64,000 bases of DNA from Sphaerisporangium krabiense. GTDB taxonomy: Bacteria; Actinomycetota; Actinomycetes; Streptosporangiales; Streptosporangiaceae. This document shows, one piece after another, positions 42,017 through 50,804 of this stretch. The first letter of the stretch is position 1, and the number at the start of each line of letters is the position of its first letter. Below the pieces are notes generated by a model. It worked only from the letters and a program-made list of their open reading frames with translations, did not search any database and was not told the origin of the DNA. The DNA lies in contig NZ_JACHBR010000002.1 in NCBI RefSeq assembly GCF_014200435.1, positions 610,501 through 674,500 on the forward strand. Direction: 5' to 3'. Both the position numbers and the translations under genes were made by a program.

Positions 42017-42117
42017 GAAACCATGTGACCATACGGGCCCGCCGTGAAATGGGCCTCGCTTCGCTCGGGCTGTGTTCATTGGGGCTTCGCCCGCCTTGGG
42101 CATAGGTGGGGGTGTGG
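42017..42117. repeat. Direct repeat, right copy
   Basis: Right-hand partner of the repeat at 41509-41605. Its last bases lie six bp before the stop of the TPR regulator gene, so the duplication includes the 3' flank of that gene. Confidence 0.8.
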
Positions 42118-42122
42118 CCGTG

Positions 42123-43697
42123 TCAGGGGGGCGTTGTGATGCCTAGGGAGCGGAGTTGTTCGTCGAGGGTGCGGATGTGTTTGTTGCCGGACCAAGGGTG
42201 AAGGTGGGCTCGGGTCTCTCGGATGGAGTCGGTGAGGCGGCCGGAGCTGTGACCTACGGTGATCTGGGCCGCTTCGCGGATCTTGTCGGCGGCGGCGGGG
42301 ATTTCGCGCTTCTGGATGAGGGCCTCCGCGTATTCGAGGAGGGTTCTGCCACGTGCGGGCCTGCGCATCTCCCCTGCCAGGGCTCGTTCCGCCGTGTGGA
42401 TCGCGTCGTCGGGGCGGCCCCAGGCGAGCGTGCAGGCCGCCGTGTGCCTTTCGACTCCCTTGGCGGACCACCAGTAGAGGTAGGAGGGGTCGGCCTCGGT
42501 TCTCGGCTGTTCCGCGAAGTGGAGTGACCGGCCGAGCGCCTGGGCGCTGTCGCGGGCGCTTCCGTGTACGGCGAGGATCCGGGCGAGGTCCACGGCGTGC
42601 ACGGATCGAAGGAGGGGGCTCGGGCTGTGACGCACCCATCCCTCTGCGGCGTAGATGTGGTCGAGGGCCTGCCCGATGTGGCCTTGGTAGCGGGACAGGT
42701 TGGCGAGACACGTGTGCAGGTAGGCGATGAGGGTGCGGTCGGCGATCTGGTGGGCGGCGGTCAGCCCCTCCTGATATCGGAGGCGGGCTCCGGCATGGTT
42801 CAGCAGATCGTGATGCAGCCATCCGGCGAGTTGGCTGAGTTCCGCGTACGTGCGGGTGAGCCGGTCCCGCAAACCCGGCGGCAAGATCTCGTTGGAGAGG
42901 AAATCGGCTACGAGCGAGCGTTGGCCGTCCACGATCGGCAGCACGGTCCCGGGGCCGAAGTCGTCGTCCAGGCGGCGGCACCGGGCGGTCAGTTTCTCGA
43001 TGATCTCGACGGTTGCCGTGTCGACTCGGTTCGAGGCGTGGACGGCTGTCACCAGCCGGTCCTTCTCGGGCGGCGACAGGTGCCGTAGAAGGACCAGAGC
43101 GGGGGCGCCGCCGAGGGTCAGGGTGAGTTCGAAGAGTAGATCGCGACGTTTCACATCGGCCTCCTCGGCTGCGAGGGCACGCAGCAGGGCGGCGCAGTCC
43201 TTGGGGGTGAGGACCGGGGCCATCGGGCGTGCCGCTTCCTGACTCATGGTGACATGGCGGGCGGGTGCGGCCGGGGCGCGATGGGTTCGGTGGGATGGGT
43301 GCGAGCCGTGGTCCGTGCGGTCGATGAGGTCGCGGTCGGCGGGGGTGTAGGACGCGTAGACGGCGTCGGTGACCAGGTGGCGGGCGGAGGTGCGGTAGAC
43401 GTGGGCGAACAGGGCTATCGCGCGGGCGGACGGGCGTATGCCGTGGCGCGGCCAGTACTCGAACTCGTACAGCCGCGACTCCCGCAGCGCGGCCGTGCCC
43501 GCCGGGTCCACGTCGTTGTACCGCGCGGCGGCCTCGGCGGCGGTGAGCCCGTAGGCGTAGCGGTACAGCCGCAGCGGACTGACATCGTGGTACATCGAGA
43601 AGACCTCGGCGATCTGGTCATAGCTGTAGCCCTTGCCGCGCAGCGTCGCACTGCGCCGCCGGCACTCCATCAGGGTGTGAATTCCTTCGCCCGACAT
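42123..43697 (-). CDS. XRE-like regulator with C-terminal TPR region
   Basis: The 524-residue protein has an N-terminal helix-turn-helix-like segment (LRGKGYSYDQIAEVFSMYHD, then ARAIALFAHVYRTSARHLV) and a C-terminal region of helical pairs typical of TPR repeats (QEGLTAAHQIADRTLIAYLH, GQALDHIYAAEGWVRHS, WGRPDDAIHTAERALAG). Such proteins bind peptides or small ligands and control adjacent genes. The ATG at 43697 has GGGAGG about nine bases upstream. It is divergent from an HATPase-domain gene, a pairing often seen in actinomycete regulatory or RiPP islands. Target genes are unknown. Confidence 0.85.
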   Translation of the reverse strand: MSGEGIHTLMECRRRSATLRGKGYSYDQIAEVFSMYHDVSPLRLYRYAYGLTAAEAAARYNDVDPAGTAALRESRLYEFEYWPRHGIRPSARAIALFAHVYRTSARHLVTDAVYASYTPADRDLIDRTDHGSHPSHRTHRAPAAPARHVTMSQEAARPMAPVLTPKDCAALLRALAAEEADVKRRDLLFELTLTLGGAPALVLLRHLSPPEKDRLVTAVHASNRVDTATVEIIEKLTARCRRLDDDFGPGTVLPIVDGQRSLVADFLSNEILPPGLRDRLTRTYAELSQLAGWLHHDLLNHAGARLRYQEGLTAAHQIADRTLIAYLHTCLANLSRYQGHIGQALDHIYAAEGWVRHSPSPLLRSVHAVDLARILAVHGSARDSAQALGRSLHFAEQPRTEADPSYLYWWSAKGVERHTAACTLAWGRPDDAIHTAERALAGEMRRPARGRTLLEYAEALIQKREIPAAADKIREAAQITVGHSSGRLTDSIRETRAHLHPWSGNKHIRTLDEQLRSLGITTPP

Positions 43698-43737
43698 GCC
43701 GCGCGCCTCCCAGGTCCTTCGCACAGTCAAGAAATCA

Positions 43738-43768
43738 TCTACGCAGAGTACTCGTTCAACTACGTAGA
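43738..43768. promoter_or_regulatory. Inverted repeat TCTACG-N19-CGTAGA in the divergent gap
   Basis: Arms at 43738-43743 and 43763-43768 lie upstream of the TPR regulator gene; the second arm is part of CTACGTAG. It could be the operator for the regulator itself. No binding data can be inferred. Confidence 0.45.
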
Positions 43769-43980
43769 ATGATGTTCATTGCGATATCCGGCCCGCGACC
43801 AACTGGGAATGATCTCTTCGCCGCGCGCGTTTCCCCACGTCGCCGTGAGGTTTCCGTGGGAGGTCGCCTGGGGTGAGGGCGGGATCAACGACGTACGTCC
43901 GCACGGCCATCGTTTGGCCCGTGTCCTTGTCTTCCCATCCTCAGCAGGAACCGTGCCACCCGCAGCCGGAGGAGGCGCCC

Positions 43981-44691
43981 ATGGCGGCGACCAGACCACC
44001 CGACCAGGCCGACCAGGCCGACCAGGCCGACCAGGCCGGAGAGCCTGGACGGGAAGGGCGGGGCTCGCTCGATCACGGGCGCGCGTCCCCCTTCGCGCCG
44101 CTGGACGAGTCCGTACGGCTCGGCCCGGAGCTCCTCATGTGGAGACGCGCCTACCTCGGTAGCCCCGACCAGGTTTCGCAGAGCAGGAGGTTCGTCCGGT
44201 TCCTCCTTGGTGACACCATGTTCGCCATCGACGCCGAGCTGATCGTCGGTGAGCTGGCGGGCAACGCCGTGCGTCACACCCGCAGCGGGGCGTCCGGCGG
44301 CCACTTCACCGTGGAGGTCACCTTCACCTCGGCTCGTCAGAGGCCGCTCAGGAGTCCGGCGGCTGCCGCGGGCGTGCTGATCACGGTGTACGACCTCGGC
44401 GGGGGAGGAGTCCCCCGGCTGGGGGGCGAGGACCTGCCGGGGAGTCCCCGCGAGGCCGATGGCCGTGATCCCGCGATCGGAGAAAGCGGTCGCGGGCTGA
44501 CGATCGTCTCCGCTCTCGCCCGCCGATGCGGTCACCAGGGCGGTCCCGTGACCGGCCATCGCGTATGGGCTTATCTGAGCGCGCCCATCGACCACGGCCC
44601 TCTGGAGTGGCCGACGTTCGATGGAGGCGGTGCTCCCGTCACCAGAGAGGAGATCACGGAAACGATCTGCCGAAATCTCGCCGGACGTTGA
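43981..44691 (+). CDS. HATPase-domain protein (anti-sigma/RsbW-like)
   Basis: The 236-residue protein starts with a disordered DQADQADQAG linker, then carries a GHKL ATPase fold: N-box IVGELAGNAVRHTRSG, G1 LITVYDLGGGG and G2 AIGESGRGLTIVSAL, ending with VWAYLSAPI. Stand-alone HATPases of this type act as serine-kinase anti-sigma factors in actinomycetes. No dimerisation or sensor domain is present, so a separate partner is expected. The ATG at 43981 follows GGAGGAGG by six bases. It is divergent from the TPR regulator. Confidence 0.88.
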   Translation: MAATRPPDQADQADQADQAGEPGREGRGSLDHGRASPFAPLDESVRLGPELLMWRRAYLGSPDQVSQSRRFVRFLLGDTMFAIDAELIVGELAGNAVRHTRSGASGGHFTVEVTFTSARQRPLRSPAAAAGVLITVYDLGGGGVPRLGGEDLPGSPREADGRDPAIGESGRGLTIVSALARRCGHQGGPVTGHRVWAYLSAPIDHGPLEWPTFDGGGAPVTREEITETICRNLAGR

Positions 44692-44988
44692 GCATGATCG
44701 GGCGGAAGAGGGCCGGTTCCCGGCGAAGCGTCTAGGAACAGAGCCCGAGCGCGGCGTCGCGTAAGGAGATTGCGGGGGCGCGGGGCACGTTTGGCAGGTC
44801 CTTACCGTGTCGGTGGCGGGGAACGGGTCTAATCTGCCCGCAGCGGGAGAGGAACCGGGCGGTCACGGTGAGCGCGCGGGGCCTGGCCCGGGCGTGGTGG
44901 TATGGCACCACGTACGACAGGAAAGCGCCGCGGAGGTCCGCCTGCGGGGTGGCCACCGACCCCCGGCCCGGCTAGCGAAGGGGCTGCA
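44692..44988 (+). other. Promoter and leader region of the purine permease/Mo-hydroxylase operon
   Basis: No gene is seen. A hairpin CGTGGTG-GTATGG-CACCACG (44893-44912) and a G/C-rich dyad (GGGGCCTGGCCCGGGC around 44878-44893) precede the permease start. A TCTAAT near 44829 may be a -10 box. The leader of about 150 nt after it could hold a regulatory RNA, but I cannot assign it to a known class. Confidence 0.4.
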
Positions 44989-46353
44989 ATGGTCTGGAAG
45001 GTGCACGGGGACGGGCGGGGACTGGCGCCCGGCGAGGTGGTCAGGCCGGACGAGCGGCTGAGCTGGCCGCGGATGGCCGGGTTCGGCGCGCAGCACGTCA
45101 TCGCCATGTTCGGCGCGACGTTCGTGTTCCCGCTGATCATGGGCCTGAACGCCAACGTAGCGATCATGATGTCCGGTGTCGCCACGATCGTCTTCCTACT
45201 GATCGTGCAGGGGAGGATCCCGAGCTACCTGGGCACCTCGGCGTCGTTCGTCGGGGCCGTGGTCGCGATCCGCGCGGCGGGCGGCGACGACGCCACGGTG
45301 ACCGGGGCGATCCTGGTGGCGGGCGTCGTGCTGGCGCTGTGCGGCGTGGCCATCCACTACCTGGGCGTGCGGTCCATCAACCGCGTCTTCCCGCCGGTGG
45401 TGACCGGCGCGGTCGTGATGCTGATCGGGTTCGGCCTCGCGTACGTCGTGGCCGACGTCTACTGGCCGCAGGACCAGTGGATCGCGCTGATCACGATGCT
45501 CGTCACGTTCGTCGTCATCGTGGCCTTCAAGGGCTTCGCCGGCCGCATCGGCATCCTGCTCGGCCTGGTCGCCGGCTTCCTGCTCTCGGTCGGCGCCGAC
45601 AAGGTCTTCGGGAACATCACGGCGTACAACGCCGCCACCGGCAAGGTGGACTCGCACGCCCGCGTGAATTTCCAGCCGGTCGCGGACGCCCCGTGGTTCG
45701 GCCTGCCCGACTTCCACGCCCCCGGCTTCACCGGGTCGGCGATCGTGCTCGTCCTGCCGGCCGTGATCGCGCTGATCGCCGAGAACATCGGCCACGTCAA
45801 GGCCGTCGGCGAGATGACCGGCGCCGACGTGGACCCGTACATGGGCAGGGCCGTCCTCGCCGACGGCGTCGGCACGGTGGTGGCGACGGCGGTCGGCGGC
45901 TCGCCCACCACGACCTACGCCGAGAACATCGGCGTCATGGCCGCCACCCGCGTCTACTCCACGGCCGCCTACTACATCGCCGCGGTCGTGGCCATCCTGT
46001 TCGGTCTGTGCCCGAAGTTCGGCGCGCTGATCGCCGCGACCCCGGGTGGCGTCCTGGGGGGCATCACCGTCATCCTGTACGGCATGATCGGCCTCCTGGG
46101 CGCGAAGATCTGGATTGAGAACCGCGTCGACCTCTCCGACCCCGTCAACATGGTGCCGGCCGGCGCGGGGGTCATCCTCGCCATCGGCCCGGTGTCGCAC
46201 CAGATCAGCGACCACTTCTCGCTGGCCGGCATCGCGCTCGGCACGATCGTGGTGCTGGGCGGCCACCACCTGCTGCGCGCGATCGCGGGCACACGGCGGC
46301 CTTCGCCCGGCGCGTCGCCCGCGGCCGTGAGGGAGAGCGAAACCGGCACGTGA
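44989..46353 (+). CDS. NCS2 family uracil/xanthine permease
   Basis: The 454-residue transporter of the nucleobase-cation symporter-2 family has about 14 membrane segments. Family landmarks are GAQHVIAMFGATFVFPLIMG, TSASFVGAVVAIRAAGG, the VIALIAENIGHVKAVGEMTG substrate-site helix, and GGSPTTTYAENIGVMAATRV, the NCS2 signature. It probably imports a purine base or uracil. The ATG at 44989 has GAAGGGG upstream. Its stop overlaps the start of the next gene (GTGA), starting a chain of four coupled genes that encode a molybdenum hydroxylase, so purine uptake with oxidation is the likely pathway. Confidence 0.95.
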   Translation: MVWKVHGDGRGLAPGEVVRPDERLSWPRMAGFGAQHVIAMFGATFVFPLIMGLNANVAIMMSGVATIVFLLIVQGRIPSYLGTSASFVGAVVAIRAAGGDDATVTGAILVAGVVLALCGVAIHYLGVRSINRVFPPVVTGAVVMLIGFGLAYVVADVYWPQDQWIALITMLVTFVVIVAFKGFAGRIGILLGLVAGFLLSVGADKVFGNITAYNAATGKVDSHARVNFQPVADAPWFGLPDFHAPGFTGSAIVLVLPAVIALIAENIGHVKAVGEMTGADVDPYMGRAVLADGVGTVVATAVGGSPTTTYAENIGVMAATRVYSTAAYYIAAVVAILFGLCPKFGALIAATPGGVLGGITVILYGMIGLLGAKIWIENRVDLSDPVNMVPAGAGVILAIGPVSHQISDHFSLAGIALGTIVVLGGHHLLRAIAGTRRPSPGASPAAVRESETGT

Positions 46354-47282
46354 AGCCACCTCCGTTCGACTACCACGCTCCCCGGGACGTGGCCGAGGCC
46401 CTGGAGGTCCTGGCCGCGTCCGGGGAGGGCGGCAAGGTGCTGGCCGGCGGCCAGAGCCTGATCCCGCTGCTGAACATGCGCCTGGCCGCACCGTCGGTCC
46501 TGGTGGACATCAACCGCGTCGCCGCGCTCGACGTCCTGGAGGTCGAGCCGGGCGGGGTGCGCGTCGGCGCGCTGGCCAGGCACGCGGCCGTGGAGAGGTC
46601 GCCGGCGGCGTCGCGGGTCCAGCCGCTGTTGCGCGCCGCGCTGCGGCTGGTGGCGCACCCGGTGATCCGCAACCGGGGCACGGTCGTCGGCAGCCTGGTC
46701 CACGCCGACCCTTCGGCCGAGCTGCCCGCCGTGCTGGCCGTGCTCGGCGGCTCGGTGCGGCTGGCGCGGCACGGCGGCGCCGTCCGCGACGTCCCGGCGG
46801 CCGCGTTCTTCACCGGGCCGCTGGAGTCGGCCCTGGAGGCGGGGGAGCTGGCCGTGTCGGCGTTCTTCCCGTCCCTGCCGCCCCGCACGGGGGCGGCCTT
46901 CCAGGAGGTCGCGCGCCGTCACGGCGACTACGCGATCGCCGGCGCCGCCGCCGTGGTGGGCTTGGACGAGGACCTGCGCGTCACGGCGGCCAGGGTCGCG
47001 TGCGTCAGCGCGGGGCCCGTCCCGGTGACGGTGGACGTGACGGACGCCTGCGCGCGCCGTCCCGCCGCGTCGGTCCCCTGGGACGCCGTGGCGGACGCCG
47101 TGCGCGGGAACGTGGATCCCGAGGAGGACGTCCACGCGTCCGCGCACTACCGCAGGCACCTGACCGGGGTGCTGGCCGTGCGGGCGCTGCGCCTGGCCGC
47201 CGCCGAGGCCGCGCGGGCGGCGCACGGAGCGGCGGGCGGAATGACCGGGGGAGTGGCAGGCCGGCCGGAGGGAGTGGAGTGA
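46350..47282 (+). CDS. FAD-binding subunit of a molybdenum hydroxylase (XdhB/CoxM-like)
   Basis: The 310-residue protein is the FAD-binding medium subunit. The FAD motifs are VLAGGQSLIPLLNMRLAAPS and, later, HPVIRNRGTVVGSLVHADPS (the TxGGN equivalent), followed by the CODH-type C-terminal domain (VACVSAGPVPVTV). It passes electrons from the Fe-S subunit to the final acceptor. The GTG at 46350 overlaps the permease stop. It forms one operon with the permease, the [2Fe-2S] subunit and the Mo subunit. Confidence 0.94.
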   Translation: MKPPPFDYHAPRDVAEALEVLAASGEGGKVLAGGQSLIPLLNMRLAAPSVLVDINRVAALDVLEVEPGGVRVGALARHAAVERSPAASRVQPLLRAALRLVAHPVIRNRGTVVGSLVHADPSAELPAVLAVLGGSVRLARHGGAVRDVPAAAFFTGPLESALEAGELAVSAFFPSLPPRTGAAFQEVARRHGDYAIAGAAAVVGLDEDLRVTAARVACVSAGPVPVTVDVTDACARRPAASVPWDAVADAVRGNVDPEEDVHASAHYRRHLTGVLAVRALRLAAAEAARAAHGAAGGMTGGVAGRPEGVE

Positions 47283-47794
47283 GCGAGCGGCTGCACCCGA
47301 TCGCGCTGACCGTCAACGGCGTCGTGCGCGAGGCCGAGGTGCCCGCCCGCAGGCTGCTGTCGGACTGCCTGCGCCACGACCTCGGCCTCACCGGCACCCA
47401 CGTCGGCTGCGAGCACGGCGTCTGCGGGTGCTGCACGGTCCTGCTGGACGGCGCGCCGGTACGCTCGTGCCTGACGCTCGCGGTGACGGCCGACGGCCAC
47501 GAGATCACCACGGTCGAGGGCCTGGCCGGGCCGGACGGCGCCCTGTCGCCGGTGCAACGGGCGTTCGCCGAGTGCCACGCCCTGCAGTGCGGCTTCTGCA
47601 CCCCGGGCTTCCTGTGCACGGTCACCGCGCTGCTGCGCGACAACCCCGCCCCGTCCGACGACGAGGTGGTCGAGGGCATCTCGGGCAACCTGTGCCGGTG
47701 CACCGGCTACCAGAACATCGTGAAGGCGGTCCACCGCGCCGCGGAGCTGACCGCGGAGACGGGAGAAGAGCCGGTGACGGGTGGGCGGGCGTGA
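47279..47794 (+). CDS. [2Fe-2S] subunit of a molybdenum hydroxylase (XdhC/CoxS-like)
   Basis: The 171-residue protein carries the two [2Fe-2S] domains of molybdenum hydroxylases. The N-terminal plant-ferredoxin-type Cys set is GCEHGVCGCCTVLLDG plus a later Cys in RSCLTL. The C-terminal helical set is QCGFCTPGFL and NLCRCTGYQNI. The GTG at 47279 overlaps the stop of the FAD subunit, with GGAGGGAG just upstream. Length is typical of the CoxS type. Confidence 0.95.
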   Translation: MSERLHPIALTVNGVVREAEVPARRLLSDCLRHDLGLTGTHVGCEHGVCGCCTVLLDGAPVRSCLTLAVTADGHEITTVEGLAGPDGALSPVQRAFAECHALQCGFCTPGFLCTVTALLRDNPAPSDDEVVEGISGNLCRCTGYQNIVKAVHRAAELTAETGEEPVTGGRA

Positions 47795-50181
47795 CGACGA
47801 AGCTGTTCGGCGAGCCGGTCCAGCGCAGGGAGGACCCCCGGCTCCTCACCGGGCGGGGCCGCTACCTGGACGACCTCGGGCGCACGGCGCTGGCCGCCGC
47901 GTTCGTCCGCTCCCCGCACGCCCACGCCCGCGTCCGCGACATCGACGTCTCCGCGGCCCTGGACGTGGACGGCCTGGTCGCCATCTACACCTGGGAGGAC
48001 CTGCCGGAGCGGGTGCGCGACCCGCTGCCCCTGCTGATCCCGCACCCGGCGCTGACGCACGGGCGCACCGCCTATCCGCTGGCGAGAGAAGTCGTGCGGC
48101 ACGTCGGCGAGCCGGTCGCCATGGTCGTGGCCCGCGACCGCTACCTCGCCGAGGACGCCGCCGCGCTGGTCCGGGTGGACTACGAGATCCTCGAGCCGGT
48201 GGTCGGCATCGAGGAGGCCGCGCGGGGCGCCCACCTGGTCCACCAGGACGTCCCCGGCAACGTCGGCGCCCACCTCGTCCAGGAGGTCCCCTCCGCGGCG
48301 GGTCTCGGCGCGCGGGACGCGATCGCCGCGGCCCCGCACAGCCTGGAGTTCCGGCTGGACATCGAGCGCAGCGCGTCCATGCCCCTGGAGGGCCGCGGCG
48401 TGTACGCCCGGTGGGACGCCGACGACCGCTCGCTGCGCGTCTACACCTCCACCCAGACCTCCACCAGCGTCCGCATGGCCGTCGCCGCCAAGCTCGGCCT
48501 GCCCCTGCCGTCGGTCGAGGTGATCGCCCCGGACGTCGGCGGCGGCTTCGGCGTGAAGATCGTGCATCCCTGGCCGGAGGAGGTGCTGGTCCCGTGGGCG
48601 GCCATGCTGCTCGGCCGCGAGGTGAAGTGGGCCGAGGACCGCCGCGAGCACTTCGTCTCCTCGGCGCACGAGCGCGGCCAGGTGCACCGGGTGCGGGCGG
48701 GCTTCGACGGCGAGGGCCGGCTGCTCGGCCTGGACGTGACGATCCTGCACGACCACGGCGCCTACACCCCGTACGGCATCATCGTGCCGATCATCACCAG
48801 CACCCAGCTCCTCGGCCCCTACCGCGTCGGCGCCTATCGCGTCGAGTTCTCCTCGATCTACACCAACACCGTGCAGGTCACGCCGTACCGGGGCGCGGGC
48901 CGCCCGCAGGCCGCGTTCTGCATGGAGCGCACGATGGACAAGATCGCCGCGCACCTGGGGCTGGACCGGGCGGCCGTGCGCGAGGCCAACTTCATCCAGC
49001 CCTCGGAGTTCCCCTACGACCAGGGGCTGATCTTCCAGGACGGCCGTCCCCTCATCTACGACAGCGGCGACTACCCGGCCTCGATGCGCATGCTCAAGGA
49101 GATGATCGGCTGGGACGGCTTCGCGGCGGAGAAGGCCCGCGCCGCCGCCGGCGGGCGCCGCATCGGCATCGGCCTCGCCTGCTACGTGGAGGGCACCGGC
49201 GTCGGCCCGTACGAGGGCGGCCACGTGCAGGTCACCTCCGACGGCCGGGTGCACGTCTCGACCGGGCTCACCTCGCAGGGGCAGGGGCACGAGACGGTGT
49301 TCGCGCAGATCGCCGCCACCGAGCTCGGCGTCCCGCTGGACGCGGTCTCGGTGGTGACCGGCGACACCCGGCGCTTCGGCTACGCGGTCGGCACCTTCGC
49401 CTCCCGGGCCGCGGTGATGAGCGGCAACGCCATCGCGCTGGCCTGCCGCAAGGTGCGCGAGAAGGCGCTGCGCGTGGCCGCGGAGGCGCTGGAGGCCGAT
49501 CCCCGGGACCTGACGATCGAGGACGGCGAGGTGCGCGTGGCCGGAAGCCCCGGGGTGTCGATCCCGCTGGCGACCGTCGCCGTGCTGTCCAACCCGCTGC
49601 GCTACGCCTTCGACGAGGAGGCCGCGCGGGCCACCCAGTTCTCCGGCGCCGCCTCCCCGGACCGCCCGCCGATCGAGGAGGGCGAGGAGCCGGGCCTTGA
49701 GGGCCGCGACTACTACTCGCCGATCCGCTCGACGTTCGCCTCCGGCATGCACGCGGCCATCGTGGAGACCGACCCGGACACCGCCGAGATCCGTATCCTG
49801 CGCTACGCGGTCGTGCACGACTGCGGCAGGCTGATCAACCCCATGATCGTGGAGGGACAGATCCACGGCGGGGTGGCACAGGGCGTCGGCGGGGCGTTGT
49901 ACGAGCGCATGGCCTACGACGGGCACGGTCAGTTGCTCAACGCCTCCTTCATGGACTTCCTGATGCCGTACGCCACCGAGGTGCCGCGCATCGAGACCGC
50001 GCACCTGGAGACCCCCTCGCCGCTGAACCCGCTCGGCATCAAGGGCGCGGGGGAGGCCGGGGTCATCCCGGTCTCGGCGGTGATCGCCGCGGCCGTCGAG
50101 GACGCCGAGGGGATCGCGATCGACCGGATGCCCATCTCGCCCTCCGACCTGCACGACCTGCGGGTACGCGACCGGCCCTGA
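47791..50181 (+). CDS. Molybdopterin-binding large subunit (xanthine dehydrogenase / CoxL superfamily)
   Basis: The 796-residue catalytic subunit binds the Mo-cofactor. The start shows PVQRREDPRLLTGRGRYLDD, followed by VAPDVGGGFGVKI. The motif YRGAGRPQAAFCMERTMD lies where carbon monoxide dehydrogenase would have the AYRCSFR loop, so CO oxidation is unlikely. The catalytic Glu is in KGAGEAGVIPVSAV near the C-terminus. It joins the FAD and [2Fe-2S] subunits. With a purine permease in the operon, hypoxanthine/xanthine oxidation is the best guess. No XdhC-type maturation gene is adjacent. Confidence 0.93.
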   Translation: MTTKLFGEPVQRREDPRLLTGRGRYLDDLGRTALAAAFVRSPHAHARVRDIDVSAALDVDGLVAIYTWEDLPERVRDPLPLLIPHPALTHGRTAYPLAREVVRHVGEPVAMVVARDRYLAEDAAALVRVDYEILEPVVGIEEAARGAHLVHQDVPGNVGAHLVQEVPSAAGLGARDAIAAAPHSLEFRLDIERSASMPLEGRGVYARWDADDRSLRVYTSTQTSTSVRMAVAAKLGLPLPSVEVIAPDVGGGFGVKIVHPWPEEVLVPWAAMLLGREVKWAEDRREHFVSSAHERGQVHRVRAGFDGEGRLLGLDVTILHDHGAYTPYGIIVPIITSTQLLGPYRVGAYRVEFSSIYTNTVQVTPYRGAGRPQAAFCMERTMDKIAAHLGLDRAAVREANFIQPSEFPYDQGLIFQDGRPLIYDSGDYPASMRMLKEMIGWDGFAAEKARAAAGGRRIGIGLACYVEGTGVGPYEGGHVQVTSDGRVHVSTGLTSQGQGHETVFAQIAATELGVPLDAVSVVTGDTRRFGYAVGTFASRAAVMSGNAIALACRKVREKALRVAAEALEADPRDLTIEDGEVRVAGSPGVSIPLATVAVLSNPLRYAFDEEAARATQFSGAASPDRPPIEEGEEPGLEGRDYYSPIRSTFASGMHAAIVETDPDTAEIRILRYAVVHDCGRLINPMIVEGQIHGGVAQGVGGALYERMAYDGHGQLLNASFMDFLMPYATEVPRIETAHLETPSPLNPLGIKGAGEAGVIPVSAVIAAAVEDAEGIAIDRMPISPSDLHDLRVRDRP

Positions 50182-50360
50182 CCTGTCGTGTCCATAGCGG
50201 CACGGTGAGTGTTTTCCGTCCCGGCCGTCCGAATCGTGTGACCGGCGATCCAGATCACAGTGCGTCGCGATATTGCTACAGTCCGTGACGGAAGACGCCG
50301 GGAGATCGCCGCCGCCGGCGGCCGGTCTCCCCGCACGACCGACACGAGGAGGAAAGCGTC

Positions 50361-50744
50361 ATGAAGCCAGCGTCCTGGAGTGCGCGGATCGCCGCGGCGG
50401 CCGGTGTCGCCGGAGTGGTCATGGTGGCCATCGCTGGCCCGGCTCCGGCGGGCACGACGGGGGAGAAGGGCGCGAACAGGGGGCCCGGCGACATCTGCCT
50501 CTGGTCCGGCAAGGACTACACCGGCAGCTCGTGGTGCTGGAACCCGGGGAACGGCTACGTGGACGTGCCGCCCGCCCTGCACGACAACGTGGGGTCGTTC
50601 AAGGCCGACGCCGACGGCTGCTTCATCAACTGGATCCACGTCCCCGACCGCAAGGAGACGCGGGTGGTCCGCAAGGGCGACTACCGCAAGGTCTACAAGA
50701 ACGACTTCGGCGGCAAGATCGACGCCGTCGCCCCCCGCTGCTGA
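50361..50744 (+). CDS. Secreted peptidase inhibitor family I36-like protein
   Basis: The 127-residue protein has a signal peptide (WSARIAAAAGVAGVVMVAIA, cleavage near APAG) and a mature beta-gamma-crystallin-like domain with CLWSGKDYTGSSWCWNPGNG, then VGSFKADADGCFINWI. This matches the I36 inhibitors of Streptomyces metalloproteases (SMPI type). Four or more Cys suggest disulfides. The ATG at 50361 has AGGAGGAAAGCGTC upstream, a strong RBS. The target protease is unknown. Confidence 0.85.
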   Translation: MKPASWSARIAAAAGVAGVVMVAIAGPAPAGTTGEKGANRGPGDICLWSGKDYTGSSWCWNPGNGYVDVPPALHDNVGSFKADADGCFINWIHVPDRKETRVVRKGDYRKVYKNDFGGKIDAVAPRC

Positions 50745-50760
50745 ACCGGCGGAAGGCGAA

Positions 50761-50791
50761 GCGGGCGCGGACCCACCAGGTCCGCGCCCGC
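50761..50791. terminator. Bidirectional terminator between the I36 gene and cydB
   Basis: A perfect 13-bp stem, GCGGGCGCGGACC / GGTCCGCGCCCGC, with a 5-nt loop lies between two convergent genes. Confidence 0.85.
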
Positions 50792-50804
50792 GGGCGTCTC
50801 CGGC

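Noticed and set aside
44011..44046. Four GACCAGGCC units as a regulatory or CRISPR-like repeat
   Set aside because: They are simple in-frame codons for a DQA linker in the HATPase protein.
47707..50154. 815-codon minus-strand frame opposite the Mo-subunit gene
   Set aside because: Antisense shadow; the plus strand carries a clear molybdenum hydroxylase subunit with conserved motifs.
47791..50181. Assignment of the Mo-subunit as a true form I carbon monoxide dehydrogenase
   Set aside because: The AYRCSFR active-site loop is absent; the loop reads YRGAGRP, as in other xanthine dehydrogenase-class enzymes.
50237..50259. TGTGA...TCACA dyad upstream of the I36 inhibitor gene, reminiscent of a Crp site
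   Set aside because: The arms are 13 bp apart instead of the six of a Crp site.
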